From the NCBI RefSeq assembly GCF_011682175.1, contig NZ_WHJG01000019.1:1-64000 (forward strand): 64,000 nucleotides of DNA, in the 5' to 3' direction. The notes under the pieces are model-generated. The model saw only the letters and a program-made list of their open reading frames with translations, was not told the origin of the DNA and searched no databases. Made by a program: the position numbers and the translations under genes. This DNA is from Massilia frigida. GTDB lineage: Bacteria > Pseudomonadota > Gammaproteobacteria > Burkholderiales > Burkholderiaceae_D. The first letter of the stretch is position 1, and every line of letters starts with the position of its first letter. Shown here one piece after another: positions 1 to 8,123 of this stretch.

Positions 1-256
1 GCACAGCTTGACGACAACGACACATCCCGCGGTTTCCTCCTTCGCGGCTTGCCCAACGCCGGCCGGAGACGCTTGCGTGCATCAGTTTGAGTCTGTGACG
101 GCGGCCGGCATCGGACAACCCTTAACGAATGTTGCCATTTCACTCGACAATATGCTACTCGTTGGCGAAAGGCAGCTGCCGCCCACATAGCGGACTCATA
201 AAGTCACTGCATGTTTGTGCTGTGCGTGACCAAGCTGTCTACCGGAACCGGGCTAA
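1..256. other. Window edge, no gene seen
   Basis: No convincing coding region, RNA gene or hairpin was recognised between the window edge and the stop codon of the first minus-strand gene. Base composition is lower in G+C than the rest of the window, like the neighbouring gene at 257-850. It may be the downstream region of that gene. Confidence 0.4.
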
Positions 257-850
257 TCATGAGTCGCAGCGCACTCTGATTTTCCATAGCTTATCGTCTT
301 GCAGATCGTCGGCTCGAAGTTCCTGCTGTACATCCGCGCTAAATCGGCTGAACTCAGCATAGGATGGACGCGCTCCAAAAGCCTGGATGACGCCCATTTC
401 TTCAGCCGTAAAGGCCGCCGGCTTCGCATCGCGGATCGCTTCACCCGCCTCAAGCTGTTTTAATCCTGTTTCCATGACTTTCAAAGCATGCCGTCTATAC
501 TTTATTCCTGCCGCGCTTTGCATGAACTCGTTGATCTCTTTCAAGCGTTGAACGTCCTTGAAATTTCTTTTTGCCAGTTTTAGTGACGCATCGTCAAATA
601 CGCTTGGCTCGATCGCAGCGTTCATGCACTTCACAAATTCCGGGCGAACTTTGGAACCCATGTTCACCGCAATCTGCAACACCATTTTTTGGTTCAGCGC
701 CAGCATCTCCGACGCGGGAAAGAGTCCGAGAAACCGCTGCGTCGCCGTGGTCAGCTCATCCGGCTCGGCACAGCTTGCAACCGTTGGTAAAACGGCGGCG
801 CTAAACAACGCCGCGCATATGAAACGCTGCAATGCAGGAAGGCGAATCAT
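257..850 (-). CDS. Secreted protein, DUF2059-like (hypothetical)
   Basis: A 197-residue protein of unknown function. The chosen ATG at 850 begins a clear Sec signal peptide (MIRLPALQRFICAALFSAAV, cleavage near VASCA), so the mature protein is probably periplasmic. A longer frame from 889 would put 13 charged residues before the signal and is less likely. The segment around INEFMQSAAGIKYRRHA resembles the helical core of DUF2059 proteins, but this is a weak resemblance. The coding sequence is visibly more AT-rich than its neighbours (many AAA, TTT and ATT codons). It starts 40 bases after the stop of the truncated rlmI-like gene on the same strand, where the missing methyltransferase half of rlmI would normally lie. 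Transfer or insertion is inferred from that. Confidence 0.6.
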   Translation of the reverse strand: MIRLPALQRFICAALFSAAVLPTVASCAEPDELTTATQRFLGLFPASEMLALNQKMVLQIAVNMGSKVRPEFVKCMNAAIEPSVFDDASLKLAKRNFKDVQRLKEINEFMQSAAGIKYRRHALKVMETGLKQLEAGEAIRDAKPAAFTAEEMGVIQAFGARPSYAEFSRFSADVQQELRADDLQDDKLWKIRVRCDS

Positions 851-890
851 TTTTGGTTTCCATAAGACATCAAGTTCGAGACACGACACA

Positions 891-1529
891 TCAGCGAAAC
901 TTGTAGCGCTCGCCCGTCTTCAAATCCAGCGCAAACTTGACACCGTTCTCGGTGAGCGGCACTTCATCCGGCGGCTCGTCGCCAGCCAGCGCGCCTTCGA
1001 CGAACGGCAAACCCTCGCCCTTGCGCACCAGTTCATCAGCACGCTCGTACACATTGCGGCAGCCCGTCTCCGCGATCAAGGTTTGCACGATCGGCACCTT
1101 CCACGCGTCCACGCCGGCCGCCTGGAATTCGCAAATCAAATACCCCTCTTTGCCGCCGTACTGCTCCACCAGCAAACCCGGCAGGTTGTCCGCCTCGGCG
1201 TTGACCAGCTTGACCACCTGATCGGGACGCGCCTTCTTCGCCGCCGCCGCGCTCTTGGCCAACGCCGCTTTCACGCGCCGTTTGATCAGCGCGTGGTCCA
1301 CCGGCTCGCCTTCGTCGAAGGTCCACACGCGCGCACGGATCTGCGACTTGGAATTGTAGGCGGCGCGCGCCAGGAATTTGGTCGACGACGACTGCACGAT
1401 GGCCGTGCCGCCCGCCTTCATTTTTTCGTTCGGCTTGCCGTCGACTTTTTCGATCGCGGACGCGTAAATCCAGGGCTCGCCGGCGAGCAGGCTCTTTTCC
1501 TTGCCCTGTTTGATGGTGATGATCAGCAT
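891..1529 (-). CDS. RlmI-like protein lacking the methyltransferase domain
   Basis: A 212-residue protein matching the N-terminal half of RlmI, the 23S rRNA m5C1962 methyltransferase (about 395 residues). Visible family features are the PUA-type RNA-binding start (IIT-IKQGKEKSLLAGEPWIY), then NLPGLLVEQYG, and the ERADELVRKGEGL segment. The protein ends at ENGVKFALDLKTGERYKFR, just where full-length members continue into the SAM-binding Rossmann domain (QKTGFFLDQR type). That domain is absent, so catalysis is not expected. The ATG at 1529 is preferred because it starts at the family N-terminus; upstream in-frame starts add unrelated residues. It could be a decayed paralogue or a free-standing RNA-binding fragment. 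An intact rlmI may exist elsewhere in the genome. Confidence 0.7.
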   Translation of the reverse strand: MLIITIKQGKEKSLLAGEPWIYASAIEKVDGKPNEKMKAGGTAIVQSSSTKFLARAAYNSKSQIRARVWTFDEGEPVDHALIKRRVKAALAKSAAAAKKARPDQVVKLVNAEADNLPGLLVEQYGGKEGYLICEFQAAGVDAWKVPIVQTLIAETGCRNVYERADELVRKGEGLPFVEGALAGDEPPDEVPLTENGVKFALDLKTGERYKFR

Positions 1530-1622
1530 GTGGTTCCAGTGAAAATGCATTGCAAGACCACATGATACCGCCTGCCGCCCCATTTAGAGCCCCTCCTCTA
1601 CCTGCGCAACATTTTTCTTGTG

Positions 1623-1642
1623 TATAGACCGATCGGTCTATA
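1623..1642. promoter_or_regulatory. Perfect 20-bp palindromic TetR operator
   Basis: TATAGACCGATCGGTCTATA is a perfect palindrome ending 11 bases before the ATG of the TetR gene at 1654. TetR-family proteins usually bind such palindromes next to their own gene, so autoregulation of the regulator/hydrolase pair is the likely role (inference). Confidence 0.8.
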
Positions 1643-1653
1643 GGATGGTTTGC

Positions 1654-2247
1654 ATGAAAACAAGCGATGCCAAACAGCGCCTGATCGGCGCCATGATCGA
1701 CGCCCTGCAGCGCCGCGGCCTGCACGGCAGCGGCCTGACCGAACTGCTGGCCGCCGCCGACGCCCCCAAGGGCGTGCTCTACCATCATTTCCCGGGAGGC
1801 AAGACCGAACTGGCGGTGGCCGCCATCGAGGTGACCATCGCGCGCCTGTGCGACAGCATGGAAGCGAGCATGGCCGCCAGCGGCGACCCGGGCGCCGCCC
1901 TGATGATCTGGATTAACGGCGCCCAGAAGCGGCTCGACGGCAGCCACTACGAACGCGGCTGCCCGCTGGCCACCATCGCCCTGGAGACCACTGCCGACGA
2001 CGTCGCGATCCGCGCCGCGCTGGCCAGGGGCTTCGCCGCCGTGCGCGACCGCATCGCCACAGGCCTGGTCAACGCCGGTTACGAAGCGGCCAGCGCCCAC
2101 GCCACCGCAGCCCTGCTGCTGGCCGCCTACGAAGGCGGTTTGCTGCAAGCGCGCGTGGCCGGCACGCCGGAACCGATGGCGCTGGTCAGCGCCGCCCTGC
2201 TCACCTACCTGAAGCTGCAGCGCCCCAAGGAGCCCGATCATGAGTAA
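1654..2247 (+). CDS. TetR/AcrR family transcriptional regulator (LmrA/YxaF type)
   Basis: A 197-residue one-component repressor. An N-terminal helix-turn-helix occupies about residues 5-50; the recognition part is the GVLYHHFPGGKTEL segment (usual family form YHHFxSKxxL). The C-terminal ligand domain contains ERGCPLATIALE, typical of the LmrA/YxaF-like subgroup. The ATG at 1654 starts the HTH domain directly; an upstream TTG/ATG start would place the operator inside the coding sequence. The perfect palindrome at 1623-1642 is its likely operator. The stop codon overlaps the start of the hydrolase gene at 2240 by 8 bases, so the two are co-translated and the hydrolase may be the regulated activity. 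Confidence 0.88.
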   Translation: MKTSDAKQRLIGAMIDALQRRGLHGSGLTELLAAADAPKGVLYHHFPGGKTELAVAAIEVTIARLCDSMEASMAASGDPGAALMIWINGAQKRLDGSHYERGCPLATIALETTADDVAIRAALARGFAAVRDRIATGLVNAGYEAASAHATAALLLAAYEGGLLQARVAGTPEPMALVSAALLTYLKLQRPKEPDHE

Positions 2248-3130
2248 TCCCGCCAATGCCCAATCCCTGACCCTCACCACCGCCGACGGCTACCCGATCG
2301 CGGCGCTCCGCTACCCGGCCGCCGGACCCACGCGCGGCCACCTGGTGGTGGCCGGCGCCAACGGCGTGCCGCAGGGCTTCTACCGCCGCTTCGCGCAGTA
2401 CGCCAGCAGTTGCGGCTACAACGTGATGACGCTCGATTACCGTGGCATCGGCCTGTCCAGACCGGCCACGCTCAAGGGCTTTCGCATGGATTACCTGGAC
2501 TGGGGCCGCCAGGACCTGGCCGCCGCCGTCGACGCCATGAACGAACCCGGACTGCCTCTATATATGGTGGGCCACTCCTACGGCGGCCATGCCTTCGGCC
2601 TGCTGCCCAACCACGACAAGGTCGACGGCCTGTACACCTTCGCCACCGGCGCCGGCTGGCATGGCTGGATGCCGCCGATGGAGCGCCTGCGCGTGCTGCT
2701 GATGTGGCGCGTGCTCGGCCCCCTGATCGTGCGCGTCAAGGGTTACCTTGCGTGGAACTGGATGGGCATGGGCGAAGACCTGCCGGTCGACGTGTACCGC
2801 CAGTGGAAGCGCTGGTGTACCTTTCCGCGCTATTTTTTCCAGGACCCGGAGATGAAGCACATCGCCGCGTCCTACGAAAGCGTGCGCAGCCCGATCATGG
2901 CCTGCAACGCGCTCGACGACCTGTGGGCGCGCCCGCCCTCCCGCAACGCCTTCATGTCGGCTTACCGCAACGCCGGCTGGCAGGCGACCGACATCGACCC
3001 GCGCCAGGCCGGGCTGGGACCGATCGGCCACATGGGCTATTTCAAGGCCCACTGCAAGCCGCTGTGGGAAGGGGCGCTCGGCTGGCTGGAACAGCATGGC
3101 CGGATTCCCCCGGCCAGTCCATCGCGCTAA
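2240..3130 (+). CDS. Alpha/beta hydrolase
   Basis: A 296-residue cytoplasmic alpha/beta-fold hydrolase, of the serine aminopeptidase S33 / monoglyceride-lipase-like kind. The nucleophile elbow is MVGHSYGGH with Ser113; an oxyanion region VVAGANGVPQGFYRRFA lies near residue 35 and a DYRGIG motif near residue 76. His in GPIGHMGYF near residue 266 is the probable catalytic histidine. There is no signal peptide. The gene overlaps the 3' end of the TetR regulator by 8 bases and is therefore almost certainly under its control. The substrate cannot be read from the sequence; esters of xenobiotics or lipids are possible. Confidence 0.85.
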   Translation: MSNPANAQSLTLTTADGYPIAALRYPAAGPTRGHLVVAGANGVPQGFYRRFAQYASSCGYNVMTLDYRGIGLSRPATLKGFRMDYLDWGRQDLAAAVDAMNEPGLPLYMVGHSYGGHAFGLLPNHDKVDGLYTFATGAGWHGWMPPMERLRVLLMWRVLGPLIVRVKGYLAWNWMGMGEDLPVDVYRQWKRWCTFPRYFFQDPEMKHIAASYESVRSPIMACNALDDLWARPPSRNAFMSAYRNAGWQATDIDPRQAGLGPIGHMGYFKAHCKPLWEGALGWLEQHGRIPPASPSR

Positions 3131-3248
3131 ACCGCAGTCTGTCCGGCGCGCGCTGCAGTTTGTCGCAAACGGCGCGCTGCGCGCCGTCCGCTTGCCTAGT
3201 ATGCTGGTCAGGAACCCTGTCCAACCATCCATACAAGAGGAAGCCGCC

Positions 3249-4028
3249 ATGACCCGAGCACCATCTACCCGTTTCCCCCTGCGCCACCTCATCCTGGCCG
3301 CCGCCCTCGCGTGCGCGCTGCCCGCCAGCCAGGCTGCGCCCGGCGACTGGTTCAGCGGCGAGAAGGTCCAGGGCAGCACCATCATCAAGCGCCAGACGCG
3401 CGCGCTGGGGCACTTTACCGGCCTGGCGCTGAGCCTTCCGGCCAAGGTGGAAGTGCGCATCGGCGACACCGAAAGCGTCACCATCGAAACCGACGACAAC
3501 CTGCTGCCGCTGGTGGAAACCGTGATCGAAGACGGCACGCTGCAGCTGCGTCCCAACAAGCGTAACCTGAACCTCCAGACCCGCACCATGAAGATCGTGG
3601 TGCAGGCCAAGAACCTCGATCACATATCGATCGGCGGCTCGGGCAGCATCGATGCCGATGCCCTGCGCGGCGACAAGGTGCGCATCAATGTCGGTGGATC
3701 GGGCTCGATCGTCGTCAAGGGCATTGAAGCGGACAACGCCGTCATCGCCGTTGGCGGCAGCGGCAGCCTGACCAGCGGCAGCGGAGCGCTGAACAAGGCG
3801 TCGATCTCGATCGGCGGCTCGGGCGACGTCAACATCGGCAAGGTCAAGGCGCGCGAGGCCAAGATCAGCGTGGCCGGCTCCGGCGAGGCCATCGTATGGG
3901 CCAGCGACAGCTTGAACGCGTCGATTGCCGGTTCGGGCGAAGTCAAATACTACGGCGACCCGAAAGTGAGCAAGTCGGTGGCCGGCTCCGGCAACACCCG
4001 CCGCCTGGGCGACGCGCCGCAACGCTGA
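3249..4028 (+). CDS. GIN-domain secreted protein (DUF2807)
   Basis: A 259-residue exported protein. The ATG at 3249 has an AAGAGGA ribosome-binding site at 3234-3240 and opens a signal peptide ending near PASQAAP. The mature part is a putative auto-transporter adhesin, head GIN domain (DUF2807): a right-handed beta-helix built from repeated IxIGGSGSI / VGGSGS / VAGSGE turns from about residue 125 to 250, preceded by the FTGLALSLPAKVEVRIGD strand typical of the family. Function in the family is not established. It stands alone, converging on the TonB receptor gene with only 4 bases between the stop codons. Confidence 0.85.
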   Translation: MTRAPSTRFPLRHLILAAALACALPASQAAPGDWFSGEKVQGSTIIKRQTRALGHFTGLALSLPAKVEVRIGDTESVTIETDDNLLPLVETVIEDGTLQLRPNKRNLNLQTRTMKIVVQAKNLDHISIGGSGSIDADALRGDKVRINVGGSGSIVVKGIEADNAVIAVGGSGSLTSGSGALNKASISIGGSGDVNIGKVKAREAKISVAGSGEAIVWASDSLNASIAGSGEVKYYGDPKVSKSVAGSGNTRRLGDAPQR

Positions 4029-4032
4029 TTTT

Positions 4033-6312
4033 TCACAGGTCGAAGCGCAGTTCCGCCACCGCCGTGCGCTGGGTGTACGGGTGGAAGGCCCAGTAGCGCG
4101 TGTTGTTCACGTTATCGATCCCGAGCGCCGCGCTCCACTGCTTGTTGATCTTGTAGCGCACGCGCAGGTCGGCCACCAGGTAGTCCGACACGCCCATGTA
4201 GGTGGCGCCGTTCGGATCGGTGTTGTCCAGCGTGCCGTACTGCTTGCCGCTGTAGCGCACACCCACGCTGCCCACCCAGCCCTGTCCCAGATGGTAAGTC
4301 GTCAGCAGGTTGGCGCGCCACTGCGGCACGCGCGGCTGGCGTTTGCCCACGCTGGCCGCAAAGCCGCGATTTTGCGCGATGGTCGAATCGGCGTAGGTCA
4401 GGCTGCCGTTGATGGTCAGCCCGTGCACCATCACATTGTCGCCCTGCCATGCCACTTCCAGTCCGTTGGTGCGGATCTTGTCCACGTTCTGCACGGTGTT
4501 GACAAGGCCGGTCAGCGGCTGCGAGTACAGCGCGTCGCGCGTGGTTTCGTGGAACACGGTGGTGCGCAGCGAACTATCGCCTGTTACCCTTTCAGCGGTC
4601 AGTTCGCCGGTCCATGAACGCTCGGCGCGCAGGTTGGGGTCGCGGTTGACGATCTGCTGGTCGACGATCGAGCCCTGGAACAGTTCCGCCGCGGTCGGGT
4701 TGCGCACCGCGCGGCCGGCCGATGCCTTCAATGCCCAATCGTGCGTGGCCTGCCAGGCCAGCGCCGCTTTCGGCGACCAGCTGGTCTCGACGCGCTCGCC
4801 GAACGGCAGCGGCGCCACCGATGCGGCGTTCGATACTTCACCGCCGTACGCGCTCCAGCGCTCCAGGCGCATGCCGAGCGTGGTCTTCCACTGCGGCGCA
4901 AAGCGCCAGGTGTCTTGCGCGTACAGGCTTTGCAGGCGCGTATTGCCGTTGAAGGTGGAGACGGTGGTGCCGTTGCCGGCACTGATCCAGTCGCTGGCGG
5001 AAAACACCCGCGTGCGCAGGGCCGCGCTGTCGCTCTGCACGCCCATGTCGACGATGTGGGCCGGCGTCGGGCGCCAGATGCCCTTGAGCGCCAGCGTGGT
5101 CCAGCCGCTGCCTTCCATGTCGGTCACGTTGCCACGGCCTGTCTGGCCGACACTGGCGACCGGCACCACCGGCGTGCGCACCAGGTCTTTGGCGTAATCG
5201 TATTTGCTGGCCGCGATTTCCCAGTCCCATACGCCCTTGGTGTGCTGCTTGAGCGAGAAGCCGTGCATCAGGTGTTCGAGCTTGCCGATGCTGGGCGCCA
5301 GGTCCGACGGCTTGAGTTCATAGCGCTTGCCGCCGATGTTGATGAAGCCATTCGCGTCGCCACGGTACACCGGCGCGCCGGCGGCATCAACCAGGTAGGT
5401 CTCGGCGGCGCGGTGGGCGTCGTTGCCCCACCAGCCCAGCGTGTAGCTGGCGCGCAGCGCCGGCGTCACATCATAGGCCAGCTTGATCTTGGCGTGATCC
5501 TGCACCGTGTGCGACTGGCCGCTGGTGCCGATGATCAGCCAGTCCCTGTTGGCCGAATTCCTGTCGGCCACGGCGCCGCTCACCGGCAGGCCGGCCGCGC
5601 TGTTCACGCCCGCCGATACCAGCTTGTTGGCGAACACGATCGGCTGGCCGCGGCTGTCCAGGCGCGATACGTCCACCCACCACGACCACGCGCCCTGGCG
5701 GTTGCCGACCGAGGCGCTGCCCTGGCCGCCGCCGAAGCGCGCGTCGGTGGCGTACTGGCGATAGCGCTGGCTGAACCCCGACAGCTTCACATGCGCCTCC
5801 AGGCGGGTCGGCATGCGGGTCTGGAAGTCGACCACGGCGCCGGCCGAATTGCCCGGATAGGCGGCCGAAAATGGGCCGTACAGCACATCGACGCGCTCGA
5901 TTTCCTCCGGCGAGACCATGCCCCAGCGCGGGGTGAAGGTGGCGCCGTTGCCGAGCAGGTTGGACAGCAGGATGCCGTCCGCGTACACCAGCGAACGCGC
6001 ACTGTTGCCAGTGCCGGACGCGCGGCTGGCCAGCACCGCGTGGTCGTAGTCGCCGATGTAGCGCTTGCGCACGGTCAGGCTGGGGAAGTATTTGAGCGCG
6101 TCTTCGCTGTCGGTGGCGTTGATGCGCTGCTCCACCTGGGTGCCGCTGATCGACTCGATGGTGGTCGGGATCTGGGTCGGCAGCGAGCTGGGACGCCCGC
6201 CGTTGACGGTCACCGTCGGCAGCGTGGCTGGCGTGTGGGTGGCCTGCGCCACGTTGGCGGTACAGGCGAGCAGGATCCCCAGCGCCGGTACGCTGGTCAA
6301 TAAGGTGTTCAT
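4033..6312 (-). CDS. TonB-dependent outer-membrane receptor, probably for copper
   Basis: A 759-residue TonB-dependent receptor. A signal peptide covers residues 1-24, a plug domain runs from about 40 to 160 (motifs LVYADGILLSN and VLYGPFSAAYPGNSAGAVV), and a 22-strand barrel ends in the classical C-terminal strand VAELRFDL with terminal aromatic/leucine pattern. It is the last gene of a minus-strand run with YcnI (9 bases upstream), a PCu(A)C chaperone and a DUF2946 protein, a combination found around copper acquisition in proteobacteria. From that context a copper or copper-chelate substrate is inferred; sequence alone does not define it. An energised TonB/ExbBD complex must be encoded elsewhere. 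Confidence 0.9.
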   Translation of the reverse strand: MNTLLTSVPALGILLACTANVAQATHTPATLPTVTVNGGRPSSLPTQIPTTIESISGTQVEQRINATDSEDALKYFPSLTVRKRYIGDYDHAVLASRASGTGNSARSLVYADGILLSNLLGNGATFTPRWGMVSPEEIERVDVLYGPFSAAYPGNSAGAVVDFQTRMPTRLEAHVKLSGFSQRYRQYATDARFGGGQGSASVGNRQGAWSWWVDVSRLDSRGQPIVFANKLVSAGVNSAAGLPVSGAVADRNSANRDWLIIGTSGQSHTVQDHAKIKLAYDVTPALRASYTLGWWGNDAHRAAETYLVDAAGAPVYRGDANGFINIGGKRYELKPSDLAPSIGKLEHLMHGFSLKQHTKGVWDWEIAASKYDYAKDLVRTPVVPVASVGQTGRGNVTDMEGSGWTTLALKGIWRPTPAHIVDMGVQSDSAALRTRVFSASDWISAGNGTTVSTFNGNTRLQSLYAQDTWRFAPQWKTTLGMRLERWSAYGGEVSNAASVAPLPFGERVETSWSPKAALAWQATHDWALKASAGRAVRNPTAAELFQGSIVDQQIVNRDPNLRAERSWTGELTAERVTGDSSLRTTVFHETTRDALYSQPLTGLVNTVQNVDKIRTNGLEVAWQGDNVMVHGLTINGSLTYADSTIAQNRGFAASVGKRQPRVPQWRANLLTTYHLGQGWVGSVGVRYSGKQYGTLDNTDPNGATYMGVSDYLVADLRVRYKINKQWSAALGIDNVNNTRYWAFHPYTQRTAVAELRFDL

Positions 6313-6321
6313 GGCGAGCCC

Positions 6322-6783
6322 TTAGTGGTGGGGTGCGCCGGCTGCGGCGGGGAGAATGTCGAGCACCGGCGCCGGTGATGCCGGCCTGGCGCCACTGGCG
6401 TCGGGAATGGCGTCCCAGTCCAGGCGGCCTTCGTCGCACAGTTGGCTGACCTTGAAGTAGTACTTGCCCGCCGTGGCCGGCAGCTTGACCTGCATGGCGA
6501 ATTCGTCGAAGTGGGCGTCGGCCAGCGGGCCGCCTTTCCAGGTCAGCTGCTTGGCCGTGCCGGACAGGGTCCAGCCGGCCTTGGGCATCGGCTTGGCGCC
6601 TTCGACGCCGGCTGGCAGGGTCACGCTCAGGGTGTGGGTCGGGCTGCCTTTGCAACCGTGGCCGACGCGGAAGGTCAGCTTTTGGTAAGTGCCGGCGCTG
6701 GCGCTGGTTTGTTCGAGCGTCACGTGGGCGTGGGCGAGCGGCGCGGCCAGGGCCACGCAAGCGAAAAGAATGCGAATGTTCAT
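6322..6783 (-). CDS. YcnI family copper-binding protein (DUF1775)
   Basis: A 153-residue exported protein of the YcnI/DUF1775 family. The ATG at 6783 gives a signal peptide MNIRILFACVALAAPLAHA; cleavage leaves HVTLEQ as the mature N-terminus. That N-terminal histidine is the key copper ligand in characterised YcnI proteins. Later family features include FRVGHGCKGSPT and the conserved tryptophan in KAGWTLSG. The C-terminus is short and histidine-ended (GAPHH) and has no membrane anchor, so the product is probably soluble in the periplasm. It lies between the PCu(A)C gene and the TonB receptor in the copper operon and probably passes or buffers periplasmic copper. Confidence 0.88.
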   Translation of the reverse strand: MNIRILFACVALAAPLAHAHVTLEQTSASAGTYQKLTFRVGHGCKGSPTHTLSVTLPAGVEGAKPMPKAGWTLSGTAKQLTWKGGPLADAHFDEFAMQVKLPATAGKYYFKVSQLCDEGRLDWDAIPDASGARPASPAPVLDILPAAAGAPHH

Positions 6784-6814
6784 GGAGATGTCCGAGTCGG
6801 TTGTAGCGTCAGGT

Positions 6815-7279
6815 TCAGTGGGCAGCGGTGTGCGCACCGGGTGGGCCGGTAAAGTTCAGCGGCTTGACGGGAACGTCGATGGTCATCGATTCGCGTCGTT
6901 TGTTCGGGTGTTCGACAATCAGGGTCAGCGGCACGCTGTCACCCGCTTTCAGCTGGCGTTTCAGGTCGATCAGCATCAGGTGGTAGGCCCCCGAGGCGAG
7001 ATTGACTGCCTGGCCGGCCGGCAGGGCGATGCTGTCGACCTGCTGCATTTTCATCTGGTCGCCCCGCATCTCCATCTTGTGCATTTCAACGCTGCCGGCG
7101 ACCGGCGAACTGGCGCCGACCAGGCGTACATCCTTGGCCGACCGCAGCTGCATGAAGGCGCCGCTGGCTTTCTGGACCGGCACGGTGGCACGTGCCCAGG
7201 GGGCGTCGACTTTTACCTGGGCGAAGGCGGATGAGGCGAGCGCATACAACGCGAGCAGCGCATAACTATTTTTTTTCAT
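6815..7279 (-). CDS. PCu(A)C family periplasmic copper chaperone
   Basis: A 154-residue periplasmic copper chaperone. The signal peptide is MKKNSYALLALYALASSAFA, from the ATG at 7279. The mature domain shows the family's Cu(I) site pattern H(M)-x10-M-x21-H-x-M: EMHKMEMRGDQMKM followed by the distal AYHLMLI. Proteins of this family deliver copper to the CuA site of cytochrome oxidase or traffic periplasmic copper. The tail GPPGAHTAAH adds extra histidines. The gene sits between DUF2946 and YcnI genes in one operon, in keeping with a copper role. Confidence 0.92.
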   Translation of the reverse strand: MKKNSYALLALYALASSAFAQVKVDAPWARATVPVQKASGAFMQLRSAKDVRLVGASSPVAGSVEMHKMEMRGDQMKMQQVDSIALPAGQAVNLASGAYHLMLIDLKRQLKAGDSVPLTLIVEHPNKRRESMTIDVPVKPLNFTGPPGAHTAAH

Positions 7280-7372
7280 GGTCGTTCTCTGAAGTAAGGT
7301 CTGGTGACGTGGGCCTGGCGGGCAGGCGCGCGACGTCGCAACGGTGCGGCGCGCAGTGCGCCGCAAGAGCTA

Positions 7373-7774
7373 TCAGAGAAGCGTGGGCGGGCCGCGCGGC
7401 GGGGCGGCGGTGAGCGCGAGCAGGGGTTGCGGCGCGCGGTAGAACAGGAAGGGACGCAGCTCGTGGCCACCGAGGATGGCCAGGCCCGTGATTGCGTTCG
7501 GCATCAGCGAATACGTGCCGGCGTGCGGCAGGCAGTAGCCGCAGTCTTCCATCATGCCGGCGTCGGTGTGGCTCATCTGGCCGGCGAGCAGGCTGATGGC
7601 CTGGACGCCGGGCGTGGCGCGTGCGCTGGGGTTGGTGAGGCAGATGTCCGGATCGGGAGCGTTACCGCGCACGGCGGCAAGCGCGTGCGACATCGACGGG
7701 GCGAGCACGTTCATCAGGATCGCAATACACGCGATCCAGATTTGCAGGCGCCACTTGGTCGACTTGGTTTTCAT
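7373..7774 (-). CDS. DUF2946 family protein (copper-associated)
   Basis: A 133-residue protein, first gene of the copper operon. The ATG at 7774 begins a hydrophobic signal or anchor (residues 10-32, WIACIAILMNVLAP). The middle part carries HTDAGMMEDCGYCLPHA, a His/Asp/Cys cluster with a CxxC that is typical of DUF2946 proteins and could bind copper. A second hydrophobic stretch lies near residue 95. Function is not established biochemically; members recur next to copper chaperones and TonB receptors, as here. The following PCu(A)C gene starts 93 bases downstream on the same strand. Confidence 0.8.
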   Translation of the reverse strand: MKTKSTKWRLQIWIACIAILMNVLAPSMSHALAAVRGNAPDPDICLTNPSARATPGVQAISLLAGQMSHTDAGMMEDCGYCLPHAGTYSLMPNAITGLAILGGHELRPFLFYRAPQPLLALTAAPPRGPPTLL

Positions 7775-8123
7775 GGGCGAATTATATCGCAGGGATGGGG
7801 GCGCCGGGGGGACTAGCGCGGACGGCAAAAGGACTAGGCGGCGCGCGCCGATGTGCCCATCCACCATCAAAACAACGGTTACAAAAAGCTTAATCTTTTC
7901 GTGTCGCTTGACGTAGTATCTGTCAACGCCCACGACCAAGAAACGACCATGCCCTCGCCCGTCCGCCACATCGCCGACGCCGCCATTGCTGTCGCCGCCC
8001 CGCCCGCCCCCGGGTTTGCTCACGCAGCACAGCGCGTAGAGTGGCGTGTTCCGGCTGGACGTGGCGACGGGGGCGCCGCTGGCGGTCCACTTATGTTCAT
8101 CTCTTCCAACAAGGAGTTAGCCG
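7775..8123. other. Divergent intergenic region
   Basis: About 350 bases between the copper operon (minus) and the metallopeptidase gene (plus). It must hold both promoters. A ribosome-binding site AAGGAG lies at 8111-8116 ahead of the ATG at 8124. A short imperfect inverted repeat TTGAC-N9-GTCAA is at 7908-7926, in an AT-rich stretch (7865-7900). No metal-responsive operator could be identified with confidence, and no gene was recognised. Confidence 0.4.

Noticed and set aside
4741-6303. Long plus-strand frame opposite the TonB receptor
   Set aside because: Shadow frame of the high-GC receptor gene.
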